From Streptomyces sp. WMMB 322 (GTDB taxonomy: Bacteria; Actinomycetota; Actinomycetes; Streptomycetales; Streptomycetaceae), in NCBI RefSeq assembly GCF_900090145.1, contig NZ_FMHI01000015.1, positions 119,114-183,113 of the forward strand: a stretch of DNA of 64,000 nucleotides. Direction: 5' to 3'. Position numbers and translations under genes: made by a program. The notes under the pieces are model-generated. The model was not told the origin of the DNA. It saw only the letters and a list, made by a program, of their open reading frames with translations, and did not search any database. This document shows, piece by piece, positions 7,077 to 15,606 of this stretch (position 1 is the stretch's first letter; each line of letters begins with the position of its first letter).

Positions 7077-9773
7077 TCACTGGTCCTCGTCCTGCGGGCA
7101 CTTGAACTCTCCGTGCTTCCCCCAGGCCTTCTGTTCGACGCCGCTGTCCCGCACCCCGCACTCCAGGGACACCTCCGGGCCCCGCCTGGTCTCGTGCAGG
7201 ATGAGCAGCCGCTTGTTCCGTGGCACTTCGCCCCGGTGGCCGAAGACCAGCGACCCGCTGGCTCCCCGCACCCCTGCCTCACCGCCCGGCCCGTTGACCA
7301 GCGCCGCCTGCACCGTGCCCCGGTCGAACGCCGCCGGCTCGGCGTCCTGCCGCGCCGAGTCGACTGCGTGGGAGAGCACCTGCATCGCGTCCCACGACAA
7401 CGGCGCGTGGCCGTCGTTGCTCCACTGGTCCGTCTTGTACTTGGCCGCATAGTCGGCGCGGAAGGTCTCCGCGCGCAGATTGGGCGGATAGCTCTTCGGC
7501 AGGGCGTGTGCGGCGTAGTAGAGCCGGATGCCGGGGTGGTTCTGACTGGGGCGCTGCTTCTCCACGACGGAGTTGGTGAGGTCGTTCCCGCCCAGCACCG
7601 TCACCCGGCCGTTGCACGCGGTTCCGCCGTCGAAGTCGGCGAGGAAGTTGCTGAACTCGTTGGACCGCGCCGCCCAGTAGACGACTGTGCGGGCTTCCGC
7701 CTTCAGCAGGCGGCACACCTCCGTCGCCATCTCCATGGGCGTTCCCACCCAGTCGACGTCGCCGCGTCCTTCGGCGGACGGCCCGTGCGACTTCCCGTCC
7801 GGGCTGTACCAGAGGGTGTGGGTGTCCCCGAAGGCCTGCGTGAACCGGCGGCTGAGATTGTCGCTGTACGCGTCGCCGGGGTCCGCTATCACAACGGCCT
7901 TCTCGGCAGGCGCACATGTGCCGGGGCCCGTACGCACGATGTTGCCGCGCCGTGCGAAGTCCGCGGCGATCCGCGCCTCGCGGCCGTTGTCCGGTGCGAC
8001 CTGCCGGTACATGGAGTGGCGCTGCATCTCCTGCGCCGTCGCGACGGTCCCGATCATGGGCACCCCGGCGTCTCCGAGGATGTCGCGGGTCTCCATGGTG
8101 GTCTGGCGGCTCTGCCCCAGCCCCACGACGCCGACGATCTCCTCGCCCTTCCCGGAATCGACCTCCTTCGCGATCTGCTTCGCGATGGCGGGTCCACGGT
8201 GGAACTTCGCACCCGCGTCCTCGATCCGCACCCGGAGCAGGACCTTGTTCGCCCTGTCCCTGGCCGCCTCGTGGTTGAGCTTCTCCTGGGCGAGGGCGAT
8301 GCCCCTCAACTCCGGTATCGCGCCGCTGTACATGGCGTCGTCCCAGGAACCGACCTTTGTGGGCACGCCCAGGTAGACGACGGTTCGGACAACCGCGTCA
8401 GGGCGCTTCCCGGCCTCTTCCGCCTCCTCGTTCTCCTTCCCGATGCCCGCCCGTGTCTCCTCGTACAGCTCCCTCGGCTCCTTGCCGGGAGGCGCCTGGC
8501 TGTGCTCGGGCGGCGCCGACCCGGCGGCGGCCGTGGAGCCGAGGCACTCGGTGGAGCCGCGGTGCGGTCCGTGGGACACGGCGTAGGCACCCGCGCACGC
8601 CAGAAGGCTGAGGACCACGAGCGTCCCGGTCACCGCCTCCGCCAGCGGTGCGGCGTCGGTGCGGACCCGTACGTCGATCTTCGGGTGGCGGTCCAGCCAG
8701 TGCTCGATGTCGCGGTCGGGGTCCTGCGGTTCCAGCCCGACCCGCACGACCCGCGCGCCGGCACCGCCGGTCGTGGCGCTCCAGGACTTCAGAGTTCCCG
8801 CCGCGTCGGCCGTGTTCTGGCTCCGCTGGGGCCGCTCACCGTAGGAGCGCTCGGCGGCGACCAGTACGACCCCGGTGCTCCCCGTCTGCTCGACTGCGAG
8901 GGGGAAGTCCCGGACCAGTGGAGCCGTCCACTCCGGGCACCAGTCGGTCTGCGGGAGGACGACGGTGAACCTGGTCCTGCGTCTGCGCCGCCACGGGGAG
9001 AACCAGCGCCGGCGGAAGGCCGCGTCCAGATCGGCGAGCAGCGCCCGCAGCAGCGCGCCGGTCGTCTCCTCCATCCAGGCGGTGCGGTCGGCTCGTGGCT
9101 CCGTGCCGCCTCCGGCGAGTTTGCAGGCGTCCTCGAAGAAGCGGGTGCTCTTGGGCAGGTTCTGCCACTGGCTGTACCAGCTGCCGCCGTGCCCCATGCG
9201 ACGTTCCTGGATCCGGCCGTAGATCCAGCGGGGCAGGAGGTTCAGCACCGGCTGGCGCAGGTAGTACCAGGCCAGGGCCGGCCCTCCGGTCGCCGGGGGC
9301 TGGTCGCCCCCGCTGACCATCTCCAGTGCCCTGAGGAAGCCTGAGTCCTTGCGGCGCTCGGCGAAGCACTGGTCACGCAACTCCCGGGCCCGCACCGGAG
9401 GCTGGCGTTCGACGAGGTCTGTTTCGACGACGCTGCACATCAGGGCGAATTGAGGTAACCGGAGCTTGCCGGAGCCTGCGGGGCGGTTCCGCTTGAGTTC
9501 CTGCTCCACCTTCTGGAAGACGGCGCCGATCCGTTCCCGCTGCCCTTCCGGCGTCGGGCCGGCCACTTCCGCGTACGGGACGAGGGCCCGGCCCGAGACG
9601 TGGAGACGCTTGCACAGCCCCGCCGCGAGACGTTCTGCCTCCGGGCCCTCGGCCGGCTGGCTGAGCAGCACCCGGGGCGACGGCCCCCGTCTGCCCGGCG
9701 GGACCTTGATGAGCTCTTCCAGGCTTTCGATCAGCTGGTCGACACCGGTCAGCGGTGGGATGGACTGGGACAT
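7077..9773 (-). CDS. Receptor-like membrane protein: cytoplasmic N-domain, one TM helix, external type 1 periplasmic-binding domain
   Basis: 898 residues. Residues 1-375 are charged and appear cytoplasmic, with no Walker A motif visible. Residues about 379-398 (VTGTLVVLSLLACAGAYAVS) form one membrane helix. A linker rich in Pro and Glu follows (400-460). From about 463 the sequence resembles a branched-chain-amino-acid-type binding protein: VVYLGVPTKVGSWDD, GIALAQEKLN, EIVGVVGLGQS, VPMIGTVATAQ, KAVVIADPGDAYSDNL. No ABC permease or ATPase is adjacent, so it is more likely a sensor than a transporter subunit. The ATG follows GGGGAG, and a strong hairpin abuts this site. Function is unknown. Confidence 0.75.
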   Translation of the reverse strand: MSQSIPPLTGVDQLIESLEELIKVPPGRRGPSPRVLLSQPAEGPEAERLAAGLCKRLHVSGRALVPYAEVAGPTPEGQRERIGAVFQKVEQELKRNRPAGSGKLRLPQFALMCSVVETDLVERQPPVRARELRDQCFAERRKDSGFLRALEMVSGGDQPPATGGPALAWYYLRQPVLNLLPRWIYGRIQERRMGHGGSWYSQWQNLPKSTRFFEDACKLAGGGTEPRADRTAWMEETTGALLRALLADLDAAFRRRWFSPWRRRRRTRFTVVLPQTDWCPEWTAPLVRDFPLAVEQTGSTGVVLVAAERSYGERPQRSQNTADAAGTLKSWSATTGGAGARVVRVGLEPQDPDRDIEHWLDRHPKIDVRVRTDAAPLAEAVTGTLVVLSLLACAGAYAVSHGPHRGSTECLGSTAAAGSAPPEHSQAPPGKEPRELYEETRAGIGKENEEAEEAGKRPDAVVRTVVYLGVPTKVGSWDDAMYSGAIPELRGIALAQEKLNHEAARDRANKVLLRVRIEDAGAKFHRGPAIAKQIAKEVDSGKGEEIVGVVGLGQSRQTTMETRDILGDAGVPMIGTVATAQEMQRHSMYRQVAPDNGREARIAADFARRGNIVRTGPGTCAPAEKAVVIADPGDAYSDNLSRRFTQAFGDTHTLWYSPDGKSHGPSAEGRGDVDWVGTPMEMATEVCRLLKAEARTVVYWAARSNEFSNFLADFDGGTACNGRVTVLGGNDLTNSVVEKQRPSQNHPGIRLYYAAHALPKSYPPNLRAETFRADYAAKYKTDQWSNDGHAPLSWDAMQVLSHAVDSARQDAEPAAFDRGTVQAALVNGPGGEAGVRGASGSLVFGHRGEVPRNKRLLILHETRRGPEVSLECGVRDSGVEQKAWGKHGEFKCPQDEDQ

Positions 9774-9785
9774 GGCGGAACTCCC

Positions 9786-9816
9786 CCCGTGGCAGGCTCC
9801 CGCGAGCTGCCACGGG
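9786..9816 (-). promoter_or_regulatory. Leader hairpin abutting the Shine-Dalgarno of the receptor-like gene
   Basis: In the minus-strand leader, CCCGTGGCA pairs with TGCCACGGG (9 bp), with an inner GCT/AGC stem and a six-base loop. The 3' arm ends where the GGGGAG ribosome-binding site begins, 13 nt before the ATG at 9773. A hairpin here could limit ribosome access. It could also be a chance GC-rich repeat. Confidence 0.35.
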
Positions 9817-10048
9817 CCCCCGCCCCCTCAGCCATTGCGAATGGGCTTGCCGCCGGGATGTGTTGGACGTCACCCCGGCCAGCCCGCATCTTCCCCGTGG
9901 CCGTGGATGCACGCAAGGGATCCGGGGCGAACACCCTCCCTCCCGGTGATTGTGGCCGGAACCGGCCGGTGCGTGGAGATGTCCTGTTTCACTGAGACCG
10001 GTCCCGGACGGCAGGGACGGTTCCGAACGGCACGGAAGAGGCGCCGAA

Positions 10049-10978
10049 TTGAGCAAGGACGTGTTCCGGCCGGCCCGCCGCACGCTGCTGGCCGCCGGCG
10101 CCGGGAGCGTGCTGGCCGCATGCACCTCCTCCGCCGGTGACAAACCCCCGTCGCCCTCCGGCCCCCCGTCGCAGGACGCCGCGACGACCCGCCGGCTGAA
10201 GAAGCTGGAGCGTGAACACGACGCACGCCTCGGGGTGTTCGCGCACAACACCGGAACGGGGACGACGGTGGTCCACCGCGCCGGCGAGCGCTTCCCCATG
10301 TGCTCGACGTTCAAGCCCCTCGCGGCGGCGGCGGTCATGAAGGCCCGTGACGGGGGCGGCGGCAGCTCTCTCGACGAACGGATCCGCTACTCCCGTTCCG
10401 ACCTGGTGGAGCACTCGCCGGTCACCGGCACCCGTGCCCACCTCGCCGGGGGAATGACCCTCCGGGAGCTCTGTGACGCCGCCGTCCGCTACAGCGACAA
10501 CACCGCCGCGAACCTGCTCCTGCGCGAACTGGGCGGCCCCACCGCGGTGACCCGCTTCTGCCGCTCCCTCGGGGACGAGGTCACGCGCCTGGACCGCTGG
10601 GAGACGGAGCTGAACTCCGCGGAGCCCGGGAACGTGAAGGACACGACGTCGCCGCGGGCCATCGGGCGGACGTACATGCGCCTGATCCTCGGCGACACCC
10701 TCGGAGGTGCCGGGCGCCGCCGGCTGGCGGACTGGCTCAAGCGCAACACCACGGGGGAGGAGAGCCTGCGCGCCGGACTCCCCGAAGGCTGGAGCGTGGG
10801 GGAGAAGACCGGCGCGGGCGGGTACGGCACGCACAACGACGTCGGTGTCGCCTGGACCGCACACGGCCGGGAGCCGGTCGTCCTGGCCGTCCTCACCACG
10901 AAGAAGTCCGCCGGGGCCGAGCCGGACCGGGCGCTGATCGCGAAGACCGCCCGGATTCTGGCCCCGGCACTGACCTGA
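10049..10978 (+). CDS. Class A beta-lactamase, lipoprotein
   Basis: 309 residues from a TTG start at 10049, which has GGAAGAGG upstream. The N-terminus is a twin-arginine-like lipoprotein signal (RPARRTLLAAGAGSVLAAC) with the lipidated Cys at 25. All catalytic motifs are present: S86-T-F-K89, S149-D-N151, the omega loop R183-W-E185-T-E-L-N189 (E185 is the general base) and K253-T-G255. It should hydrolyse beta-lactams at the outer face of the membrane. An upstream ATG at 9950 would bury the signal peptide and is rejected. No dedicated regulator is adjacent. Expression may be constitutive. Confidence 0.92.
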   Translation: MSKDVFRPARRTLLAAGAGSVLAACTSSAGDKPPSPSGPPSQDAATTRRLKKLEREHDARLGVFAHNTGTGTTVVHRAGERFPMCSTFKPLAAAAVMKARDGGGGSSLDERIRYSRSDLVEHSPVTGTRAHLAGGMTLRELCDAAVRYSDNTAANLLLRELGGPTAVTRFCRSLGDEVTRLDRWETELNSAEPGNVKDTTSPRAIGRTYMRLILGDTLGGAGRRRLADWLKRNTTGEESLRAGLPEGWSVGEKTGAGGYGTHNDVGVAWTAHGREPVVLAVLTTKKSAGAEPDRALIAKTARILAPALT

Positions 10979-10986
10979 CGCCGCGC

Positions 10987-11001
10987 CCGGCGTACCGCCG
11001 G
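10987..11001. terminator. Small hairpin between convergent genes
   Basis: CCGGCG-TAC-CGCCGG is a 6-bp stem in the 31-nt gap between the stops of the beta-lactamase and the PEP-mutase-like gene. It could end both transcripts, although it is short and has no T-run. Confidence 0.35.
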
Positions 11002-11009
11002 CAGCACCG

Positions 11010-11825
11010 TCAGTGCTGTCCGAAGACCTCGTGCAGACCCTGCACTTCGCCGTAACCCGGCACCGTGGAGGGGGCCTCGGTGCCTCCGTCCGGGGCGGCG
11101 ACCGAGAGCGCCAGGTCGGCGGCCCGCCGGAGCGCCGCACGGAAGAGCAGCGAGCCCAGGCTGATGCGGCGGACACCGGTTTCCGCGAGCTCGTCGTACG
11201 ACAGGTGCGCGGGGGAGTGCAGGACGTTCAACGGAGTCGTCCCCAACTCCGCGGCCAGCGCGGTGATGTCGTCGCGTTCCACCAGCCCCGGCACGAACAC
11301 CCCGTCGGCGCCCGCTTCGACGTACGCGGCGCATCTGCGTGCGGCCCCGGCGACCGTGGCGTCGGCCTCCAGCCAGTGCGTGTCGGTGCGTGCGTTGACG
11401 AAGAGGCCCGGCGCGGCCTCCTTCAGCGCGGACACCTTCGCCGCGTGACGTGCCGGATCGGCGAGCGTGCCGTCGGCCAGGCCGTCCTCGACGTTCACGC
11501 CTGCCACGCCCGCCTGCGCCAACTGCGCCCCCAGCGCCGCGACTCGGGCCGGGTCGTCGCTGAAGCCGCCCTCGATGTCGACGCTCACCGGCACCGGCAG
11601 ACGCGCCAGCCCCCGGCCCAGCGCCAGCGTCTGCCCGCGTGCGGCGCCGCTCCCGTCGGGGAGTCCCGCGGCCGCCGCTACGCCCAGGCTCGTGGTGCCG
11701 ATCGCGGGGAAGCCGCACCTGTGCAGGAGGGCGGCCGAGGCGTGGTCCCAGGCGTTGGGCAGCAGCAAAGGACGCTCCCCGCAATGCAGTTCGCGGAAAG
11801 TCTCGTACTTCTCGTCCGGGTTCAC
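11010..11825 (-). CDS. Isocitrate lyase/PEP mutase family protein
   Basis: 271 residues of the PEP mutase/isocitrate lyase superfamily, a TIM barrel acting on C-C or C-P bonds next to a carboxylate. Visible signatures are LLPNAWDHASAALL, FPAIGTTSLGVAAA, PVSVDIEGGFSDDP (metal-binding acidic residues), GVNVEDG, LFVNARTDTHW and GVFVPGL. The usual isocitrate-lyase Cys loop is not obvious. It may be an oxaloacetate hydrolase- or 2-methylisocitrate-lyase-like member; the substrate is unknown. The GTG start overlaps the stop of the ArsR-type regulator by 4 nt, so the two form an operon. Confidence 0.82.
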   Translation of the reverse strand: MNPDEKYETFRELHCGERPLLLPNAWDHASAALLHRCGFPAIGTTSLGVAAAAGLPDGSGAARGQTLALGRGLARLPVPVSVDIEGGFSDDPARVAALGAQLAQAGVAGVNVEDGLADGTLADPARHAAKVSALKEAAPGLFVNARTDTHWLEADATVAGAARRCAAYVEAGADGVFVPGLVERDDITALAAELGTTPLNVLHSPAHLSYDELAETGVRRISLGSLLFRAALRRAADLALSVAAPDGGTEAPSTVPGYGEVQGLHEVFGQH

Positions 11826-12586
11826 GCCGCCGCCTCCACCCGCACGCCGATCTCCTCCACCCGCAGGCCGAGCAGGTCCTCGAACGCGTCCTGGCCCTTG
11901 CGTGTCACCCTCAACGCCCGTCGGCTGCCGATGCGTTCGCACCAGCCCTCCTCCAGCGCGCGGCTGCACAGGGCGGCGCCCGCCCGCCCCGCCAGGTGCG
12001 GCCTGCGTTCCGTCCAGTCGAGACACGAGCGCGCCGCCCCCTGGGCCGTGGCGGGCCGGCGGCTGCTGCGGCGCGGGGCCAGGTCGATGCCCAGCTTCCC
12101 GAACCACTCCAGACCCTCGTCCGTCACGGAGAAGCCCGTCGACTGCTGGAGCAGCCCCCGTGCCAGCAGCGCGTCGGTGACAGCGACGCCCAGAGCGCCC
12201 GCCAGGTGGTCGTAACAGGTCCTGGCCCGTGCCATCGCCGCACCGGCCGACGCGGCGCTCAGCCCGCGCGGGGCGGGAGGGGGCCCGGCGTGCGCTGTCA
12301 GGTCCTCGATGAGCTGCGAGATCCCCGCCCCGGCGATGCGCACGTACCGGTGCCGGCCCTGCCGCACCTCCTCCAGCAGCCCGCCCGCGACGAGCTTGTC
12401 CAGGTGTGCGCTGACCGTCGCCGCCGTGACACCGGCGGCCCTCGCCAGTTCACCGGCGGTCCACGCACGCCCGTCCTGCAGCGCCAGGCAGACGGAGGCA
12501 CGCGTGGGGTCGGCGAGCAGCCCGGCCAGTCCGGCGAGCCGCTGTCCGCTCCGGTCGGGTCGGGAGGGTCCTGCGTCCGGTTCCAT
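11822..12586 (-). CDS. ArsR-type winged-helix regulator with long C-terminal domain
   Basis: 254 residues from the ATG at 12586. Residues about 10-95 form an ArsR winged helix (LLADPTRASVCLALQDGR, WTAGELARAAGVTAATVSAHLDKLVAGGLLEEV). The C-terminal 150 residues contain a second helical region (EEGWCERIGSRRALRVTRKGQDAFEDLLGL) found in ArsR/MarR-like proteins of actinomycetes. It probably controls its own operon with the PEP-mutase-like enzyme. A 36-nt near-perfect inverted repeat lies 15 nt before the start. No strong Shine-Dalgarno is seen. Confidence 0.8.
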   Translation of the reverse strand: MEPDAGPSRPDRSGQRLAGLAGLLADPTRASVCLALQDGRAWTAGELARAAGVTAATVSAHLDKLVAGGLLEEVRQGRHRYVRIAGAGISQLIEDLTAHAGPPPAPRGLSAASAGAAMARARTCYDHLAGALGVAVTDALLARGLLQQSTGFSVTDEGLEWFGKLGIDLAPRRSSRRPATAQGAARSCLDWTERRPHLAGRAGAALCSRALEEGWCERIGSRRALRVTRKGQDAFEDLLGLRVEEIGVRVEAAA

Positions 12587-12600
12587 ACGGCCATGATGCT

Positions 12601-12636
12601 CCGTCGACACTTCGGCGGGCGCCGAAGTGTCGACGG
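12601..12636. promoter_or_regulatory. 17-bp-arm inverted repeat: ArsR operator or terminator
   Basis: Arms of 17 nt with a 2-nt centre (half-site GTCGACACTTCGGC) lie between the Cache-protein stop (12704) and the ArsR start (12586). The position 15 nt upstream of the ArsR ATG suits an operator. The length and lack of a loop also suit a Streptomyces terminator for the Cache gene. The sequence alone does not decide. Confidence 0.5.
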
Positions 12637-12703
12637 GTGTGCCCACCCGCCCGGCCGGCCACGCTGCCCCGGGGCGGGCCCGGGGCACGTGCACTCCGCC
12701 CCG

Positions 12704-13564
12704 TCAATCCTCGTCGGTCACCAGTATGAGCGGGATGTCTCCGCAGGCACGCAGCGCCAGCCCGTTCTGGATGTGGGGGACGGGCTCGCCGGGCCGTGGT
12801 CCGCCGCTTTCCCCGGCCGCGCCGTCGCCGTCCACGGGGCCCGGAGGCATGAGGGGCACCGCGGTGAAGTCCGGCCCCTTGAGCAGCGATCCCGCCAGCT
12901 GGTGCGCGTACGTCGAGACCGCCACGCGGCCGCGGGAGTTGACCAGGCAGGCGGGCCCCGGCAGCCGCTGGAGCACGGGCATGACGACCGCCTCGAAGTC
13001 GGGGAGGTAGACGTCGGCCGCGGCCACTCCGCTGAAACGGCCGTCGAGGGTCACCGGCACCGAGAGGGTCAGGCTGTACTCGTCGGAGCACAGGTAGTCC
13101 ACGTACGGTCCGGCGACCGCGCGTCGCCCGGTGTCACGGGCCAGCGCGTACCACTCCCAGTGGGTGTAGTCCGAGTACGCCGAGTGCCGGGGGTCGAGGT
13201 CCAGCAGCAGCGGACGCACATCGCCGCCCGGTCCCGTCTGCCACCACTCCAGCCACGCCTCGGCGTCGGCGAGCAGCCCCGGTGCGGCCACGAAGCCTGC
13301 GCCGGAGACCAGCGTGAGCCGGGCGAGCCGCTTCTTCAGCCCGGGACGGAGGCCCGCCAGGTCGGTGGTCGCGGGCCGTCTGTGCTCGGCGGCGGCGTCG
13401 GCGAGGAGCGCCAGGGTGTCCCTGCGGGTCTCGTTCACGGCGTCGAAGACGCACTCCAGCGCGTCACGCACGCCCGACGCCGCGGCTGCCGCGGGGTCGT
13501 CAACGAGGCGTGTTCCGCCCTTTGCGGGTCCGGATCGGTGACTTGGACGAGGACTGCTGCCCAC
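12704..13564 (-). CDS. Soluble Cache (PDC)-domain sensor protein
   Basis: 286 residues with no signal peptide or membrane helix. Residues about 85-200 look like a Cache/PDC ligand-binding fold (LVSGAGFVAAPGLL, YTHWEWYALARDTGRRAVAGPYVDYLC, LTLSVPVTLDGRFSGVAAADVY). W138-Y139, D156 and D184 lie where amine- or amino-acid-binding Cache domains place contacts. The GTG at 13564 has a strong GGAGG 6 nt upstream and overlaps the last 65 nt of the GntR gene in another frame. Cache domains are usually extracytoplasmic, so a free cytosolic copy beside a GntR regulator and a polyamine importer suggests an intracellular amine sensor. That role is inference. Confidence 0.72.
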   Translation of the reverse strand: MGSSPRPSHRSGPAKGGTRLVDDPAAAAASGVRDALECVFDAVNETRRDTLALLADAAAEHRRPATTDLAGLRPGLKKRLARLTLVSGAGFVAAPGLLADAEAWLEWWQTGPGGDVRPLLLDLDPRHSAYSDYTHWEWYALARDTGRRAVAGPYVDYLCSDEYSLTLSVPVTLDGRFSGVAAADVYLPDFEAVVMPVLQRLPGPACLVNSRGRVAVSTYAHQLAGSLLKGPDFTAVPLMPPGPVDGDGAAGESGGPRPGEPVPHIQNGLALRACGDIPLILVTDED

Positions 13565-14345
13565 GGTTGCCCTCCTTGGTCTGCGGGCCGCCGGCCGGGC
13601 CGGAGGTACCGAGGCGGAGTTCGACCAGGCGCCCCATGGAGACCTGAACGCACTCCTCTACAAGGGCTCTTGCTTGCTCCGCCGCATCATCCTGCACCGC
13701 ACAGATCACGGCACGATGACGATCGCAGACGTCTTTGAGGTGCCTTTCCTCCGCGAGGACGAGGCAGAGCAGCGCGCCCGCCTCGGAGTGGACGCCCACC
13801 AGTTCCCTCGTCAGCCGTGCCGACTGGGCCGCGGCGGCCAGCTCGACGTGGAAGCGGAAGTAGAGGCGGCTGCGCGCGGGCGCGTCCGTGGCGGCCTCCA
13901 ACTCCGCGACGGAACGGTGTAGTTGACGCAGGTCGTCCGGGGCGGTGCGCTGTGCGGCCAGGCGGGCGGCGGCACCGGAGACGGCCGTCCAGTAGTCACC
14001 GAGTTCGCGCAGCTCCTCGAGGCTCCAGCTGCCCAGATGGGCCAGCAGCCGTTCCCCGACGGGCCCTTCGGGGACGGTGACGAAGCTGCCGCCGCCGCGT
14101 CCCCTGCGCGTGGTGACCAGCCCGCGCTGCCGCAGCGCCATGAGTGCTTCGCGCAAGGTGACCGTCGAGACGCCGAGTTGCGCCGCGAGTTCCTGCTCGC
14201 CGGGCAGCTGCTCGCCGTCGGCGAGCAGGCCGAGTTCGATCGCGTCACCGAGGCGCCGCACGACGGCCTCGACGCGGGCTTGTGTCCCGATGGGCGTGAA
14301 GACCGTTCTTCGGGCGCCGTCCTGGTCTCTCTTCACGGCCACCAC
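13500..14345 (-). CDS. GntR/FadR-subfamily regulator of the polyamine transport locus
   Basis: 281 residues. The N-terminal winged helix (LLADGEQLPGEQELAAQLGVSTVTLREALMALRQRGLVTTRRGRGGG) is followed by an all-helical FCD-type effector domain (to about 240). The C-terminal tail of ~40 residues is Ser/Lys/Arg-rich and low in complexity; it is the part that overlaps the Cache gene. The gene diverges from the potA gene, whose promoter it probably controls. The start could be GTG 14345 or the in-frame GTG ten bases on; neither has a strong Shine-Dalgarno. The effector is likely a polyamine or related amine, by context only. Confidence 0.85.
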   Translation of the reverse strand: MVAVKRDQDGARRTVFTPIGTQARVEAVVRRLGDAIELGLLADGEQLPGEQELAAQLGVSTVTLREALMALRQRGLVTTRRGRGGGSFVTVPEGPVGERLLAHLGSWSLEELRELGDYWTAVSGAAARLAAQRTAPDDLRQLHRSVAELEAATDAPARSRLYFRFHVELAAAAQSARLTRELVGVHSEAGALLCLVLAEERHLKDVCDRHRAVICAVQDDAAEQARALVEECVQVSMGRLVELRLGTSGPAGGPQTKEGNRGQQSSSKSPIRTRKGRNTPR

Positions 14346-14391
14346 CTTGTCAGTTGGCTCAAGTTTTACCTGAAGAGGGCTCGGAGTGGTC

Positions 14392-14420
14392 TTGAAGGTT
14401 GAACTATGACTTCATATATT
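14392..14420 (+). promoter_or_regulatory. Sigma-70-type promoter of the pot operon
   Basis: TTGAAG (14392-14397) and TATATT (14415-14420) are separated by exactly 17 nt. This is the best consensus-like promoter in the window. Transcription would start near 14427, which rules out the upstream ATG at 14406 and supports the ATG at 14460 for potA. The GntR regulator probably binds in or near this region. Confidence 0.65.
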
Positions 14421-14459
14421 TACCGGCCAACGACCACAGCATCAGAAAGGTTCCCGTTG

Positions 14460-15500
14460 ATGGAGGGGAATGCCATCCGGCTGCGGAGCCTGCGCAAGGC
14501 CTTCGGCCGTACCGAGGCCGTCGCAGGCGTCGAACTGGCCATATCGGACGGTGAGTTCTTCTCGATGCTCGGGCCCTCGGGGTCGGGGAAGACGACCGTG
14601 CTCCGCCTGATAGCGGGCTTCGAGACGCCCACCAGCGGAACCGTCGAACTCGACGGGAAGGACGTCACGCGGCTCGCGCCCTTCGAGCGTGACGTGCACA
14701 CCGTCTTCCAGGACTACGCCCTCTTCCCGCACATGTCCGTCGAGCAGAACGTCGCCTACGGCCTGAAGGTGCAGAAGGTGCCCAGGGCCGAGCGGCTGCG
14801 CCGGGCCGCCGACGCCCTCGAGAGCGTCCGCCTCGCGGGGTTCGGCGATCGCCGCCCCTCCCAGCTCTCAGGGGGGCAGCGGCAGCGCGTCGCCCTCGCC
14901 CGCGCACTCGTCGGCCGTCCGCGGGTGCTGCTGCTCGACGAGCCGCTGGGCGCCCTCGATCTCAAGCTGCGGGAGCAGATGCAGATCGAACTCAAGGAGA
15001 TCCAGCGGGAAGTCGGCATCACCTTCGTCTTCGTCACCCACGACCAGGACGAGGCGCTGACGATGAGCGACCGGATGGCCGTCTTCCGGGACGGCCGCAT
15101 CGAGCAGACCGGAACGCCCGCCGAGATCTACGAACGCCCCGCGACTCCCTTCGTCGCGGGCTTCGTCGGCACCTCCAACCTGCTGAGCGGCGAGACCGCA
15201 GAGCAGGTCGTGGGCAAGCCCGGCACGTTCAGCGTGCGCCCGGAGAAGATCCGGGTGCTCAAGGAACCGGCGACCGGTGCAAACGAACCGGAACACACCG
15301 CCGCCGAAGGCTCCGTCGCCGAGGTCGTCTACCTGGGAGACACCACGCGCTTCCTGGTCGACCTCGACGCCGGAGGACGGCTGACCGCCGTCCAGCAGAA
15401 CCTGGAGGCCTCCTCCGAGGACGTCGCCGCGTACCGCGGCTCACGGGTGAGGCTCCAGTGGCACCACAGGCACAACTTCCAGGTGGAACAGGCGCCCTGA
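14460..15500 (+). CDS. potA: Polyamine-type ABC transporter ATP-binding protein
   Basis: 346 residues. Walker A GPSGSGKTT, Q-loop VFQDYALFPHM, signature LSGGQRQRVALARAL, Walker B VLLLDEPLGALD and the switch His in FVTHDQDEAL are intact. A C-terminal TOBE/OB domain follows (about 270-346), typical of PotA/CysA/MalK-type ATPases. It powers uptake of spermidine/putrescine or a similar amine. The ATG at 14460 has AGAAAGG upstream and lies downstream of the predicted transcription start. It is the first gene of potADBC. Confidence 0.9.
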   Translation: MEGNAIRLRSLRKAFGRTEAVAGVELAISDGEFFSMLGPSGSGKTTVLRLIAGFETPTSGTVELDGKDVTRLAPFERDVHTVFQDYALFPHMSVEQNVAYGLKVQKVPRAERLRRAADALESVRLAGFGDRRPSQLSGGQRQRVALARALVGRPRVLLLDEPLGALDLKLREQMQIELKEIQREVGITFVFVTHDQDEALTMSDRMAVFRDGRIEQTGTPAEIYERPATPFVAGFVGTSNLLSGETAEQVVGKPGTFSVRPEKIRVLKEPATGANEPEHTAAEGSVAEVVYLGDTTRFLVDLDAGGRLTAVQQNLEASSEDVAAYRGSRVRLQWHHRHNFQVEQAP

Positions 15501-15606
15501 GCAACGCCCGCGCCTCTCCCACTCCCTCTCCCTGCTTGTCCCCGTCCCCAACCGACCCCCACCTCCGCACCTACGATTCGCCGCCCCTCCTACTGTGGAG
15601 ATCTCT

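Noticed and set aside
14406..14459. Upstream ATG for potA adding 18 residues
   Set aside because: It lies upstream of the predicted transcription start of a near-consensus promoter and has no Shine-Dalgarno.
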